Under the pieces are notes generated by a model. That model worked only from the letters and a program-made list of their open reading frames with translations, was not told the DNA's origin and ran no database searches. From CADEED01 sp036677145 (GTDB lineage Bacteria; Pseudomonadota; Gammaproteobacteria; Steroidobacterales; Steroidobacteraceae), in NCBI GenBank assembly GCA_036677145.1, contig JAKFFF010000034.1, forward strand, positions 95,381 through 159,380: a stretch of DNA of 64,000 nt, given 5' to 3'. Position 1 is the stretch's first letter. The number at the start of each line of letters is the position of its first letter. Positions 34,144 to 42,903 of the stretch are shown in pieces. The translations under genes were made by a program, and so were the position numbers.

Positions 34144-34547
34144 TGGCGGCTAGCCGGCGTGCCATGCGCACGCCACGGACTTTACGGACGGCTTCGCGAA
34201 AGCCGGAACTACCTGCCGAAATCGGAACATCGGAAGCACTCCCTGCGTCAGTACACTGCATCAGGACGATGAATCGACTTTCTAGGACCGGAAATCCATC
34301 CCTTACAGATCTCCGGTCAGACAGAACAAGCAACTCGGGGGCGGATTATGGCGTCTCGCCCTAGGACGCGCCACCGGGGCATGCGTTGTTGGCTGAATCG
34401 GACCAAGGTCCGATGACTTAGTTAGACAGGGGTGTGGATAGTCCACAGCATCCGGGGGTGTGCCCGTGCAGCCGGTTGCGATGATTTCCTAGGGATCGCG
34501 GGTTTTGGCGCCCCCGCGTTGGTGCCGCGCAACGTATGGAGCGAAGA
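34144..34547. other. 404-bp intergenic region with the best copy of the island palindrome
   Basis: Gap between the minus-strand kinase and the plus-strand lipoprotein gene. The only clear element is the perfect palindrome at 34397-34414. A short block around 34282-34330 is less GC-rich than its surroundings. I see no open frame with coding-type codon use and no RNA-gene fold. Confidence 0.6.
34397..34414 (+). promoter_or_regulatory. Island palindrome, copy 3 (perfect)
   Basis: ATCGGACCAAGGTCCGAT: an exact inverted repeat of 8 bp around AA. GATAGT, a passable -10 box, lies 22 bp beyond at 34437-34442. It is 134 bp before the lipoprotein ATG and 254 bp from the kinase start, so it could serve either gene. 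Confidence 0.7.
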
Positions 34548-35132
34548 ATGCACACCCTTACCGGCGGCGCAACAACAATCGCGTTCTCAATTGTCGCGGC
34601 CCTGGTCATCCCGGCCTGCCAGACCAAACTACCGGAACCGGTCACGAGCGAGCGGCTGGTCGAGAGTTCGGCCGTTGTTAACGCTATCGACGTTCCGGCC
34701 CGCAGGCTGGATGTCACGACGGCGGATGGCTCGCACGCGAACGTGATGCTCGATCCGACGGTCAAGAACATAGACCGGATCCGGATCGGCGATCAGGTGG
34801 TGGTGAGTTACTACCAGGGCATCGTCGCCGAAGTGAAAAAGCCGGGCGAGGGCATCGGGACCACCGAGGTGACGGGGGCCGAGGCGGTGGCGCCGCCCGG
34901 GCAGGGGCCAGGCGCGGCGGTGGGCACGCGGGTGCGTACCACGGTGAGTGTCGTCTCGATCGACGATCGGCAGAACAAGATCACGGTGCGCCGCAAGGAC
35001 GGCAGCTCGCGCACGCTCGATGTAGTTAGCGAGGAAGGGCGGCAGTTCATCAGCCAGTTGCGCGCGGGGGATGAGGTCGAGATCGCGTACACCGAGGCCG
35101 TCGCGGTCGCGGTGCGCCCGGCGAAGCCTTGA
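34548..35132 (+). CDS. Lipoprotein of unknown function, 194 aa
   Basis: Signal with lipobox VIPAC (Cys21), followed by two related beta-rich modules: ARRLDVTTADGSHANVMLD...RIRIGDQVVVSYY and QNKITVRRKDGSSRTLDVV...QLRAGDEVEIAYTEA. The internal repetition suggests a duplicated small beta fold. ATG 34548 has GGAG 6 bp upstream and gives the lipobox; the frame opens at 34536. Family not recognised. Downstream of the perfect palindrome, and convergent with tamB (3 bp between stops). Confidence 0.8.
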   Translation: MHTLTGGATTIAFSIVAALVIPACQTKLPEPVTSERLVESSAVVNAIDVPARRLDVTTADGSHANVMLDPTVKNIDRIRIGDQVVVSYYQGIVAEVKKPGEGIGTTEVTGAEAVAPPGQGPGAAVGTRVRTTVSVVSIDDRQNKITVRRKDGSSRTLDVVSEEGRQFISQLRAGDEVEIAYTEAVAVAVRPAKP

Positions 35133-35135
35133 CGG

Positions 35136-38100
35136 CTATCTTTCGATGCGGAAGTGGATGCCGCCGCGCTGGTCGTCCGGCGAGTCGGTGGCCTCCAGCG
35201 ACCACCGTTCCGAGATTTCGTAACGCAGCGTGATGACAGTGCCGGGCTCGAACAGGCCGACGCCATAACTCACGAACAGCCCGGGCGAGAGATAAGTTCC
35301 CACCGTGAACGCGCTGCCGAGATCCTCGCTTTGTTCGACGCCCACTGCATCGATACCGAACTTGCCCGCGAATCGCCGGGCGAAGCGGTCGCCCAGCACG
35401 CCACCGAGCGACTGCGCCGCGGCCTCCACTCGTTCGCCTTCCGCGCCGCGCAGGTCGTTCATCGACTTCCCGGTGATCAGGTAGGACATGGCTTCGGTGG
35501 CCGAGGTGGGGGGTTCCGTGAACACGTCGAGCTGCGGGCGGCGTGCGCTGCCGGTGACGCGCACTTTCGCGGTGATCTCGGATAGTTTGCGCGCCGCCAG
35601 CAGGTCGAGTTGCGGGTTGTCGAGCGGCGTATTGGCGAACAACATCTGTCCGCGTTCGATGGTGAGCGTGCGTCCGAAGGCTTCATAAGTTCCTGCCAGT
35701 CTGATCTCGCCCGCCCCGGTGCTCGGCATCCCGGGCCGCTCGATGACCCGCAGTTGTCCGTCGACGCTCGCGTCGAGACCCAGCCCGGCCATGCGAACGT
35801 CGCGGCCGAGGATCACCCGGACATCGGTGTTCAGCGCGAGCTGCCGCGACTGGCGTTCCGGGCGATCCACGACCACGACGTCGGGCGAAATCTGGGCGCC
35901 GCCCGTATTGGTGAGCTTCGCGAGGTCGATGGCGGCGCGCGGAATGGTCAGTGTGCCGCCGAGCGACAGGTTGTCAGGGCTGCCGGTGAGCGTGAGCTCC
36001 GGGCTCATCGTGATGTGGGCAGCGGGGAAGTTGGCGGCCAGGAAATTCTTTCCATTGATCGCGAGGTCGAGTTCCCGCAGCGACGCACTCGTGCCGCTGA
36101 GTTCGATCGCGCCGCTCCCCGAGGTGACCTTGGCATGTGTTTCGAGGGAGCCGTCGTCCGCGATCCGACCATCGAGCTCGCCGTCCTCGAGCCGGATGCC
36201 CAGTGCCGGGATGTCGGAATGGAACTCGCGAATGGCGAGTTGCGCTTTCGCGCCCGGCTCCCGCAGCGTACCGCTGAGCGAGGCGGCCAGCTCGCCGCGG
36301 CCACTGACGCTTGCGAGCTGGGGAAAGATCCATTCCAGCGGTGCGAGGTCATGCAACGCGATGGTGAGTTCTCCGCGCAGCGATGGATCGTCGCCGAGCA
36401 GGTGGGAAACCGACGCCGCGCCCTTGATGTTTCCGTCCGGCACGAGCGTCGCGGCGACGTGCGCATTCGCCATGTCATTCGCGAATACGGCCTCGAACTC
36501 GAGCCCGTGGTATTCCAGCCGCAATTGGGCGGCCTGGCCGGATTGTTCGACCGATCCGGACGCGGAAGTCAGAGTCGCCTTGCCGGAAATAGCCCCGTCC
36601 CGAGTTCGGGTCACATCGCCATCGCCATCGATGTGGCCTTCGATCGACAGGTCGTGGCCGGGTTGCGCCACCTGCACGAGTAATGCGAGCGGCAGCGCGC
36701 GCAGTGAATAGTTAGCCGTGAAATCGCCCGCGGCGCTGCCGCGCCCGGCGGCGCACACCCGGATATCGCCGCCCGACAGGCAGGTCTTCCCGGCATCGAA
36801 TGCATCCTGAGCGAATTCGAGCGGTACCTTGGATTCGAGCGCGAGTGGCGGAGCGCCGGCGAGATCCAGCTTCAGCGTGTCGAGCGTGCCGGTCCAGCGC
36901 GCCGCCGCGTATCCGCCGCGGGCCCGCAGATCGACGGACAAGGGGCGGCCCACGCCGAGAAGTTGCAATTCGTGTGCGGCATCGGTTCCGGATCCGGCGA
37001 CACGCAGCGTTTCGAAATGCATTCCCGAGAGCGTCGCGTCGCGCGCCAGCAGTGTCGCGTCGAAACTCGGCGTCCGCGGTGTCCGCAGGTGGAATTCCAA
37101 CGTGGCGTTGTCCACGGCGCTCCCGCCGAAGCGCAGGTCGCGCGCATCCGCGGCCGCATCGAAGGCCGTCTCCGGCCAGCGCCCGGTCGCCTTGACCGTC
37201 AGGCGCACGCTTCCCTGCAATTGCGAATTCCAGTCTTCGAGTGATGCGATGTCGAGTTTCGCGGTCAGCTGGGTGGTACTTCCCCGCGCGCCCGTGATAT
37301 CGAGAACGCTCTTTCCGGACGCCAGGCGCAGTTGCCCTTCGAATCGCATGTCCGGCGCGAGCTGCAGCGCACCGCCGCCGGTCAGCGGCCGGTTGCGCAA
37401 TTGGCCGTGCAGGTCCCGCAATACGAACTGCGCGCGCGGACCGGACGGGGAGAGATCGCCGTGGGTATCGAGCTTGAAGTCGAGCGCTCCGGGCCACGCG
37501 GCGGCGAGTCCCGAAGGATCGAAGCGGCGCGCGGCGGCCGAGAGGCGCCACGACAGTGGCGTTCCGAGTCCAAGCTCCCCGGCGACCGTGAGCTCGCCGA
37601 GTGCCTGCGACACGCGGCCCTCGCGCAGATGAATTTCCTCGCGTGATCCATCCGCTTTCCAGGAGATCGACGATCGCAGGCGCTCGCGCGCGATGTCGAG
37701 CGCGCCGTGTGTTTCGAAGTGCTGCAGATCTCCGTCGAAGAACAGTTGGCCGGTGGTCACGACCGGTTCGCCGACCCAGCGCGTGGGCAGGTCGAGCGAC
37801 TCCCAGTGCAAGTGCGCGAACACGCTGGATTGCGCCTGCGGCGATGCCAGGCGCAGCCGCGCATTCCCGCGTATTTCGCCCGGTGTATCCGGCAGGCCGA
37901 TGCGCAGCGAATCGATCGCGATTTCTTCCTTGGAAAGCGTCATCGCGAGCTCTCGAAGCGACAGACGCTCGTCATTGAGGTCGACGTCGCCGTGGAGTTT
38001 CATCGTGTTCCGCACACCCTGTGCTTCGAGTTCGGCCGCGAAAGATTCCAGCCGGGAGTCCGGCAGAAAATCGCGGCGCGGATCGAAGCGTGGTACCGCC

Positions 38101-38849
38101 GCATTCAGCCTCCAGGTGCGTTCTCGGCGCGAGACCTCGCCCGCGAGGGTCAGTGGAAATGGCGAGTCGAGGTTCCCGCGCAACGCAACACTTGCCGACT
38201 GACGGACACTCGCCAACGAACCCCGCCAGCGATGTTCGCCCGCGCGCCAATCGAAGACGCCGGTCGCGTGTTCGAGCCACGGTGCCCGCGATGCGAGTCG
38301 CGCCTCGAGGCTGACTTCTCCATTCGGCGCGACCATGTGCGCGCCGCCCAGCTCGATGCCGGATTTCGTCCATTCGCCGCGGAACACGAGACGGGTGATC
38401 GAGAACGACGCCGTTCCATCGCGCCGCAGTTCGCCACAGTCCAGCGCGAAGGCGTCGATGACGATGTCGATGGGCGGCGACAGCGAATCCGCACCGCTCT
38501 CGGGGCGCGGCGCAACCGTGGTGAGGTCGACGCGCAAGTCGTGGAGAGTGAGATTGCGCAGCCGCACGGTCTTGCCGAGCAATGCACCCGGCACGAGTGT
38601 CGCGCGTATTTCGCCAGCCTGAACTTCGATCCCGGCCGCGGCATCGCGCCAGTGCAATTGGCGGATGCGAAGGCCACCGGCAATCGTGCCGTCGACGGCG
38701 CCGGTCGAAAGCCTGCCCTCGAGAAAACGCTCCGCAAGATTCACCGCAAATCGCGCGCCACTCGCGGTGTTGAGAATCCACGCCAATGCGATTGCCAGGA
38801 GCAGCAGCAGCGCGGCGAACGGCAAGAGGATGCGCCGCAGCGCTTTCAC
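35136..38849 (-). CDS. tamB: TamB-like translocation and assembly module protein
   Basis: A 1237-aa envelope-spanning protein: one N-terminal membrane anchor (residues 9-27), a very long stretch of repeating beta-strands (the AsmA/TamB lipid-transfer groove type) and the conserved C-terminal TamB domain (about 880-1237: RAIDLAKLTNTGG, GAGEIRLAGTYEAFGRTLTIERGQMLFANTPLDNPQLDLLAAR, FARRFAGKFGIDAVGVEQSEDLGSAFTVGTYLSPGLFVSYGVGLF, in parts). TamB pairs with the outer-membrane TamA to move phospholipids and help insert outer-membrane proteins. Its ATG overlaps the tamA stop by 4 bp. Confidence 0.93.
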   Translation of the reverse strand: MKALRRILLPFAALLLLLAIALAWILNTASGARFAVNLAERFLEGRLSTGAVDGTIAGGLRIRQLHWRDAAAGIEVQAGEIRATLVPGALLGKTVRLRNLTLHDLRVDLTTVAPRPESGADSLSPPIDIVIDAFALDCGELRRDGTASFSITRLVFRGEWTKSGIELGGAHMVAPNGEVSLEARLASRAPWLEHATGVFDWRAGEHRWRGSLASVRQSASVALRGNLDSPFPLTLAGEVSRRERTWRLNAAVPRFDPRRDFLPDSRLESFAAELEAQGVRNTMKLHGDVDLNDERLSLRELAMTLSKEEIAIDSLRIGLPDTPGEIRGNARLRLASPQAQSSVFAHLHWESLDLPTRWVGEPVVTTGQLFFDGDLQHFETHGALDIARERLRSSISWKADGSREEIHLREGRVSQALGELTVAGELGLGTPLSWRLSAAARRFDPSGLAAAWPGALDFKLDTHGDLSPSGPRAQFVLRDLHGQLRNRPLTGGGALQLAPDMRFEGQLRLASGKSVLDITGARGSTTQLTAKLDIASLEDWNSQLQGSVRLTVKATGRWPETAFDAAADARDLRFGGSAVDNATLEFHLRTPRTPSFDATLLARDATLSGMHFETLRVAGSGTDAAHELQLLGVGRPLSVDLRARGGYAAARWTGTLDTLKLDLAGAPPLALESKVPLEFAQDAFDAGKTCLSGGDIRVCAAGRGSAAGDFTANYSLRALPLALLVQVAQPGHDLSIEGHIDGDGDVTRTRDGAISGKATLTSASGSVEQSGQAAQLRLEYHGLEFEAVFANDMANAHVAATLVPDGNIKGAASVSHLLGDDPSLRGELTIALHDLAPLEWIFPQLASVSGRGELAASLSGTLREPGAKAQLAIREFHSDIPALGIRLEDGELDGRIADDGSLETHAKVTSGSGAIELSGTSASLRELDLAINGKNFLAANFPAAHITMSPELTLTGSPDNLSLGGTLTIPRAAIDLAKLTNTGGAQISPDVVVVDRPERQSRQLALNTDVRVILGRDVRMAGLGLDASVDGQLRVIERPGMPSTGAGEIRLAGTYEAFGRTLTIERGQMLFANTPLDNPQLDLLAARKLSEITAKVRVTGSARRPQLDVFTEPPTSATEAMSYLITGKSMNDLRGAEGERVEAAAQSLGGVLGDRFARRFAGKFGIDAVGVEQSEDLGSAFTVGTYLSPGLFVSYGVGLFEPGTVITLRYEISERWSLEATDSPDDQRGGIHFRIER

Positions 38850-40582
38850 AGGTCGGGGCCCATCGTCAGGTGTATGCGAAACGAGCCGTCCAAGTCCGTC
38901 TGCACCGGAAACGCAAAATCGAGACGCAGCACTCCGACCGGCGACTTCCAGCGCAGGCCAAGGCCGGCGCCGACGTTGAGACTGAAGTCATTGCCGCGAA
39001 ATGCATCGCCGGCATCGACGAACGCGGCGACGCCCCAGTCCGAATCGAAGTAGTGGTCGACCTCGATGCTGCCTTCGATCTTGTTGTTGCCGCCAATGAC
39101 GTCACCCGCGGAATTGACGCTGCCGATGGACTGGAAGTCGAAGCCGCGAATCGAGCGGTCGCCGCCGCAGAAGAAACGCAGCTCCGGCGGTAGTTGGTCG
39201 AAGTCGTCGACTTCCATCGCGGCCGCGGCCGCGCGCAGCAGGACGCGTGACTCCCTTCCCAGGTTGCGCACCCACTTGGCTCGGAAACCCACGCCCGCGA
39301 ACGTCGTGCTCGCCACCGCGGAGGCCGGCGCCACGCGTCCGCCCAGGTACACCGAATATCCGCGCGTCGGGAACGCCGGATCATTCGAGCGGCTGCGGGC
39401 AAGGCCGGCCTCGGCGAACAGCAGTGTGGAGTTGCCCCGCTCGCTGCCGATTTCGAAGTCGCCGGAGAGGAATTGCACGCTCAACGTGCGCGTGAATCCC
39501 TGCCATTCGCGGGTTTCGCCCAGCACCAGCTTCTCGGTGCGCGACACGCTCGAGTCCGTCGTCTCGTCGCGATAGGAGGCGCCAATGTTGTAGCTGTGCC
39601 GGTCACGTCCCGGCAACGGGATGCCGTAAGTGAGCTCGGCGGCCTGCAGCCGCTGCGCGATGTCGACGGTGCCGCGGAACTTGTGTCCCCGCGAGTTGAT
39701 CCAGCGGCGCTCGACGCCGAGTTTGACGCCGGCGCCGGTATCGGTGCTGGCGTAGATGCTGCCGGTGTAGATAGTTCGTTTCGCCGGCGTAAGGTCGACG
39801 TCCACGGGGACCGTGGTGTCGCCATTCTTCGAGACACGCGGCTGCACGATCGCGCTCGCGAAATAGTCCGCCTGCACGAGCTGGCGTTGCAGGTCGATCA
39901 AGCGCTCGCTCGAGAAGTAGTCGCCGGGTTGCCAGCCGACGAAACGCTGCAGGAATTCTGGCGAGAACTGCGCCTCGGAGAAACGCGCCTCGCCGAAGCG
40001 GTAGCGAGGTCCACTGTCCCACGACAGGTCGATCGCCGCGCTGTGAGAGGCCGAGGTGACCTCCACGCGATGCGTGCGCAGCTCGGCGCCGAGGAAGCCG
40101 GACTCCGCGAGCGCGTTCTGGATCGCGGTCTTGCTGGCTTCGTATAGTTCGTGATCGAGCCGCTGGCGGAGCCGCGGAACGAATTCGCCGATTGCCCGCT
40201 GCACCGCGGCCGTTCGTTCCGCATCTCCTGCGACGCGCACATCGCTCGACTGCACGAGCACCGGTTTGCCGGGAGTCACGTCGAAGATCGCGCGCAAGTT
40301 GCCGGAATGCGTTTCGAGGCGGCCGACCGCGCTGGCGTCGTAGAAGCCGTGTGCTTCGAGCGCGAGACGGATCTCGCCTTCCGCTGGCGCAAGCAGGCGA
40401 CGTGCGTGGGGCTCACTGAGCTCACGCCCGACGAACTGTCCCAGCGTGACGTTCGCCCGTACGGACTGCTCGATTTCGTGCCGCAGTCCGTTGATCTCGA
40501 GCTCGAATGACGCCGCGGCACCGAATGCGCCGGAAGTGAGCAGGGCGAACGACACCGCGATGATGGTGTCCCGCTGACGCAT
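38846..40582 (-). CDS. tamA: TamA-like outer-membrane Omp85 protein
   Basis: A 578-aa protein: signal peptide 1-22, three POTRA-type domains (to about residue 265) and a C-terminal 16-strand Omp85 barrel (bacterial surface antigen family) containing the RFFCGGDRSIRGFDF lid motif with RG-F and ending in a phospho-BAM-like strand IHLTMGPDL. Length equals E. coli TamA (577). Forms a complex with TamB, encoded directly downstream. ATG 40582 has AAGG 7 bp upstream. A weak copy of the island palindrome lies 35 bp before the start. Confidence 0.93.
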   Translation of the reverse strand: MRQRDTIIAVSFALLTSGAFGAAASFELEINGLRHEIEQSVRANVTLGQFVGRELSEPHARRLLAPAEGEIRLALEAHGFYDASAVGRLETHSGNLRAIFDVTPGKPVLVQSSDVRVAGDAERTAAVQRAIGEFVPRLRQRLDHELYEASKTAIQNALAESGFLGAELRTHRVEVTSASHSAAIDLSWDSGPRYRFGEARFSEAQFSPEFLQRFVGWQPGDYFSSERLIDLQRQLVQADYFASAIVQPRVSKNGDTTVPVDVDLTPAKRTIYTGSIYASTDTGAGVKLGVERRWINSRGHKFRGTVDIAQRLQAAELTYGIPLPGRDRHSYNIGASYRDETTDSSVSRTEKLVLGETREWQGFTRTLSVQFLSGDFEIGSERGNSTLLFAEAGLARSRSNDPAFPTRGYSVYLGGRVAPASAVASTTFAGVGFRAKWVRNLGRESRVLLRAAAAAMEVDDFDQLPPELRFFCGGDRSIRGFDFQSIGSVNSAGDVIGGNNKIEGSIEVDHYFDSDWGVAAFVDAGDAFRGNDFSLNVGAGLGLRWKSPVGVLRLDFAFPVQTDLDGSFRIHLTMGPDL

Positions 40583-40616
40583 GTCAGCACCTTGCGGTGG
40601 CGCTGCGGGAGTCGCC

Positions 40617-40634
40617 GTGGGACCTAAGGACGAT
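40617..40634. promoter_or_regulatory. Weak island palindrome (between tamA and lpp-like gene)
   Basis: TGGGGACCTAAGGACGAT matches the ideal palindrome at only 12 of 18 positions. It lies in the divergent gap of tamAB and the small lipoprotein gene. Without a good -10 at the expected distance it may be chance. Confidence 0.25.
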
Positions 40635-40760
40635 TGATGGGCAACATTCGCGGCCCGAGAGTGAACGGCGATAACACGGCCGGGGCGCGCGGCAGCGCCG
40701 CGACGTATCGCCGGTCGTGTGCTTCACACAGGTCATTCAGCTAACTAATAAGGTACTTCC

Positions 40761-41063
40761 ATGAAACATCCGCTCGTTGTCTTGTCGGTCACGGCCATCG
40801 CCGCGGGGCTCACGGGTTGCACGAATCTCAAGCCCCTGCAGGCGAAGGTCGACGACCTCACCAGCCAGGTCGCGCGCCTGACCTCGGATCTCGCATCGGC
40901 CCGGCAGGAATCGTCGAGCGCCACCCAGGCGGCGACCCAAACCGCGAACTCGGCGCAAACCACCGCCAACCAGGCGTTGGCCGCCGCGCAGGGCGCGCAG
41001 GGCTGTTGCGACGCGACCAACGAGAAGCTCGACCGCATGTTCCGCAAGAATCTCGAGAAATAG
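40761..41063 (+). CDS. Small Lpp-like alanine-zipper lipoprotein
   Basis: A 100-aa lipoprotein: lipobox GLTGC (Cys20), then a long helix with heptad repeats (LQAKVDDLTSQVARLTSDLASARQ) and an alanine-rich stretch (TQAATQTANSAQTTANQALAAAQGAQGCC). This is the shape of Lpp-type lipoproteins, which trimerise as an alanine coiled coil. The C-terminus ends NLEK, a lysine that in Lpp can be linked to peptidoglycan; linkage here is inference. AAGG is 7 bp before ATG 40761. Between tamAB and an outer-membrane protein gene. Confidence 0.85.
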   Translation: MKHPLVVLSVTAIAAGLTGCTNLKPLQAKVDDLTSQVARLTSDLASARQESSSATQAATQTANSAQTTANQALAAAQGAQGCCDATNEKLDRMFRKNLEK

Positions 41064-41090
41064 TCGCTGGACCGACGGCGGGCCGCCTCG

Positions 41091-41903
41091 TCAGAACGAC
41101 GTGATCACGAAGATGCGGGCTCCGCTGTAGCGCCACTTGAGACTGCCGTGGAAGTCGTCGCCGGTCACGTCCACGCGCGTGGTGAAGCTGTTGTACCCGG
41201 CGCCAAAACCCACGTGCCGGAACGCCTGCCAGACGAGGGACGCATTGAGGTCGGTGAGGCGTCCGTCGTATGGGTCATAGCTGATCTTGAAGAACTGCAC
41301 GGCGGCTTGTAGATAAAGCTTGTCGTTGAAGCGCCAGATTCCGTTGAGTCCGATCATCGGCAGCGGGCCGTTGGCTTCGGCCGTCGCGGATTCCGAGGCA
41401 TTCACATTGTTGCCCGTGACTTCGATGCCGAGCCGGAACTTGAGATTGTGGATGCCGGCCGTCGCGTTCAATTCGTAATTGTCACCGCGCAGGAATGCGA
41501 ACTCGTACGCCAACTCGGCCACCGTCGTCTGGAAGACGACTTCTAAGTCGGTATTGACCGCGTAGGTCTGGTCGTCGAACACGATGTCCTGGTCGATCGT
41601 CGTGTTTTCGGTGCGCTTGTTGTCGAAATACATGACGCGGATTTTCTGGCGCGGCGTCATGCGCCAGTAGCCGTCGATGCGGAAGCGGTCGATGTCATCG
41701 AAACCGAGATCGTTCTCGATATCGACCGTGCTGCCCTGTGTGGTCTCGCCGTCGACCCGCACTTCGGTGTTCGTGTTGAGCAGGAATCCACCGAGGCTTA
41801 TCGAGAATCGATCGGTGAGCGGATTGCCCGCCTCGGCATTGGCGACAGTCGTGCCGGAGGCAGCGAACGCGACGAGCAGGATTGTTAGCGAGGGCTTGAT
41901 CAT
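41091..41903 (-). CDS. Outer-membrane beta-barrel protein, 270 aa
   Basis: Signal peptide 1-23 (ending ATVAN-type TVANAEAG), then a beta-barrel pattern: alternating hydrophobic strands, long polar loops (NKRTENTTIDQDIVFDDQTYAVN), and a C-terminal phenylalanine (ARIFVITSF) for BAM. No specific family is recognised. The chosen ATG 41903 fits the signal peptide; the frame is open to 42140 but the extension has no signal. It lies convergent with the lpp-like gene and diverges from a DUF3313 gene; with TamAB close by it is another envelope gene. Confidence 0.78.
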   Translation of the reverse strand: MIKPSLTILLVAFAASGTTVANAEAGNPLTDRFSISLGGFLLNTNTEVRVDGETTQGSTVDIENDLGFDDIDRFRIDGYWRMTPRQKIRVMYFDNKRTENTTIDQDIVFDDQTYAVNTDLEVVFQTTVAELAYEFAFLRGDNYELNATAGIHNLKFRLGIEVTGNNVNASESATAEANGPLPMIGLNGIWRFNDKLYLQAAVQFFKISYDPYDGRLTDLNASLVWQAFRHVGFGAGYNSFTTRVDVTGDDFHGSLKWRYSGARIFVITSF

Positions 41904-42107
41904 GTTCGTTGCCACTGTGCCGTGCCCGGCGAGTCTTCGTTTCGCCAGCGGGTTTTTCTCGAGAGGGTTAAAACGGCCGCAGCGGCCATGGCCGGAATTC
42001 GTGCAGGTACTGGCATCGCAGGGAGGGATTTTGACGATGCTATGGATTCCGGTCAGAGGTGCGGCTGCGGCGCAATTTCCTTTTACGCCTGCGGGTGTCC
42101 GGTGGCG

Positions 42108-42125
42108 GTAGGACCTAGGTCCGAT
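42108..42125 (+). promoter_or_regulatory. Island palindrome, copy 4 (upstream of DUF3313 gene)
   Basis: GTAGGACCTAGGTCCGAT, 16 of 18 matches to the ideal. A weak -10-like GATCCT lies 22 bp beyond (42148-42153). It heads what looks like a five-gene transcription unit starting at 42185. Confidence 0.6.
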
Positions 42126-42184
42126 GGTTCGATGGTGCACCGCGCACGATCCTGATTTGGCTAACTATTGGCGGAGGGCGCCCC

Positions 42185-42868
42185 ATGACGAAACGCAGTT
42201 TGCTGCCTGCGCTCAAGGTCCTCTGCGCAACGGCGGTGCTGGTGTTGTCCGGAACCGCAGCCGCGAAGGATGCTCCCGAAGAATGGGACGGGCTCCAGCC
42301 CACCAAGGTCAAGGGCATTCAAAAGGCATACGTGCGTCCGGATGCCGACCTGTCGCGGTACGACAAAGTCATTCTCGATCCCGTAGTGGTGTCGTTCGCG
42401 AAAAACTGGAAGCCGGACAGACCAGGCTCGTTCCGGGAAATCAGCGAGCAGGACCGCGAGATGATCAAACGGAAGATCGGCGAGCTTGCCGAGCAGACGT
42501 TCACCGAAACGCTCAGCAGGAACGACGGCTACCCGGTGGTGTCGCAGCCGGGTCCGGACGTCATGCGCGTCACCGCGGAACTGACGGACGTCTACATCAA
42601 TGCGCCCGACACGGATGAGCCGGGCCGGATCGATACCTACACCAAGGGCGCGGGCCGCATGACGCTGGTCGCGGAATTGCGCGATTCGGAAACGGGGGCG
42701 TTGTTCGCACGCGTCGTCGACAAGGTCGAGAAGGACTCCGACATCTGGCGTTACGCCAATTCGGTGCAGAACACGCAGGAGGCGCGGCTCGCGGTGCAGG
42801 AATGGGCCGGAATCCTGCGCAAGCGCCTCGACGCCGTGCACGAGGCCGCGGGGCCGAAGAGCCCGTAG
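42185..42868 (+). CDS. DUF3313-type exported protein
   Basis: A 227-aa exported protein: signal peptide residues 1-27 (SGTAAA-KDAP), then the DUF3313-like body (EWDGLQPTKVKGIQKAYVRPDADLSRYDKVILDPVVVSF, split around the KAYVRPDADLS core) and a typical C-terminal part (ELRDSETGALFARVVDK). The family is of unknown function and usually a lipoprotein; here no lipobox is seen, so a soluble periplasmic form is likely. GGAGGG precedes ATG 42185. First gene of the 42185-47675 run, 60 bp after palindrome copy 4. Confidence 0.85.
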   Translation: MTKRSLLPALKVLCATAVLVLSGTAAAKDAPEEWDGLQPTKVKGIQKAYVRPDADLSRYDKVILDPVVVSFAKNWKPDRPGSFREISEQDREMIKRKIGELAEQTFTETLSRNDGYPVVSQPGPDVMRVTAELTDVYINAPDTDEPGRIDTYTKGAGRMTLVAELRDSETGALFARVVDKVEKDSDIWRYANSVQNTQEARLAVQEWAGILRKRLDAVHEAAGPKSP

Positions 42869-42903
42869 CCGCGCCGCGCTGGCGCATGCCCTGGGGGCTG
42901 TCA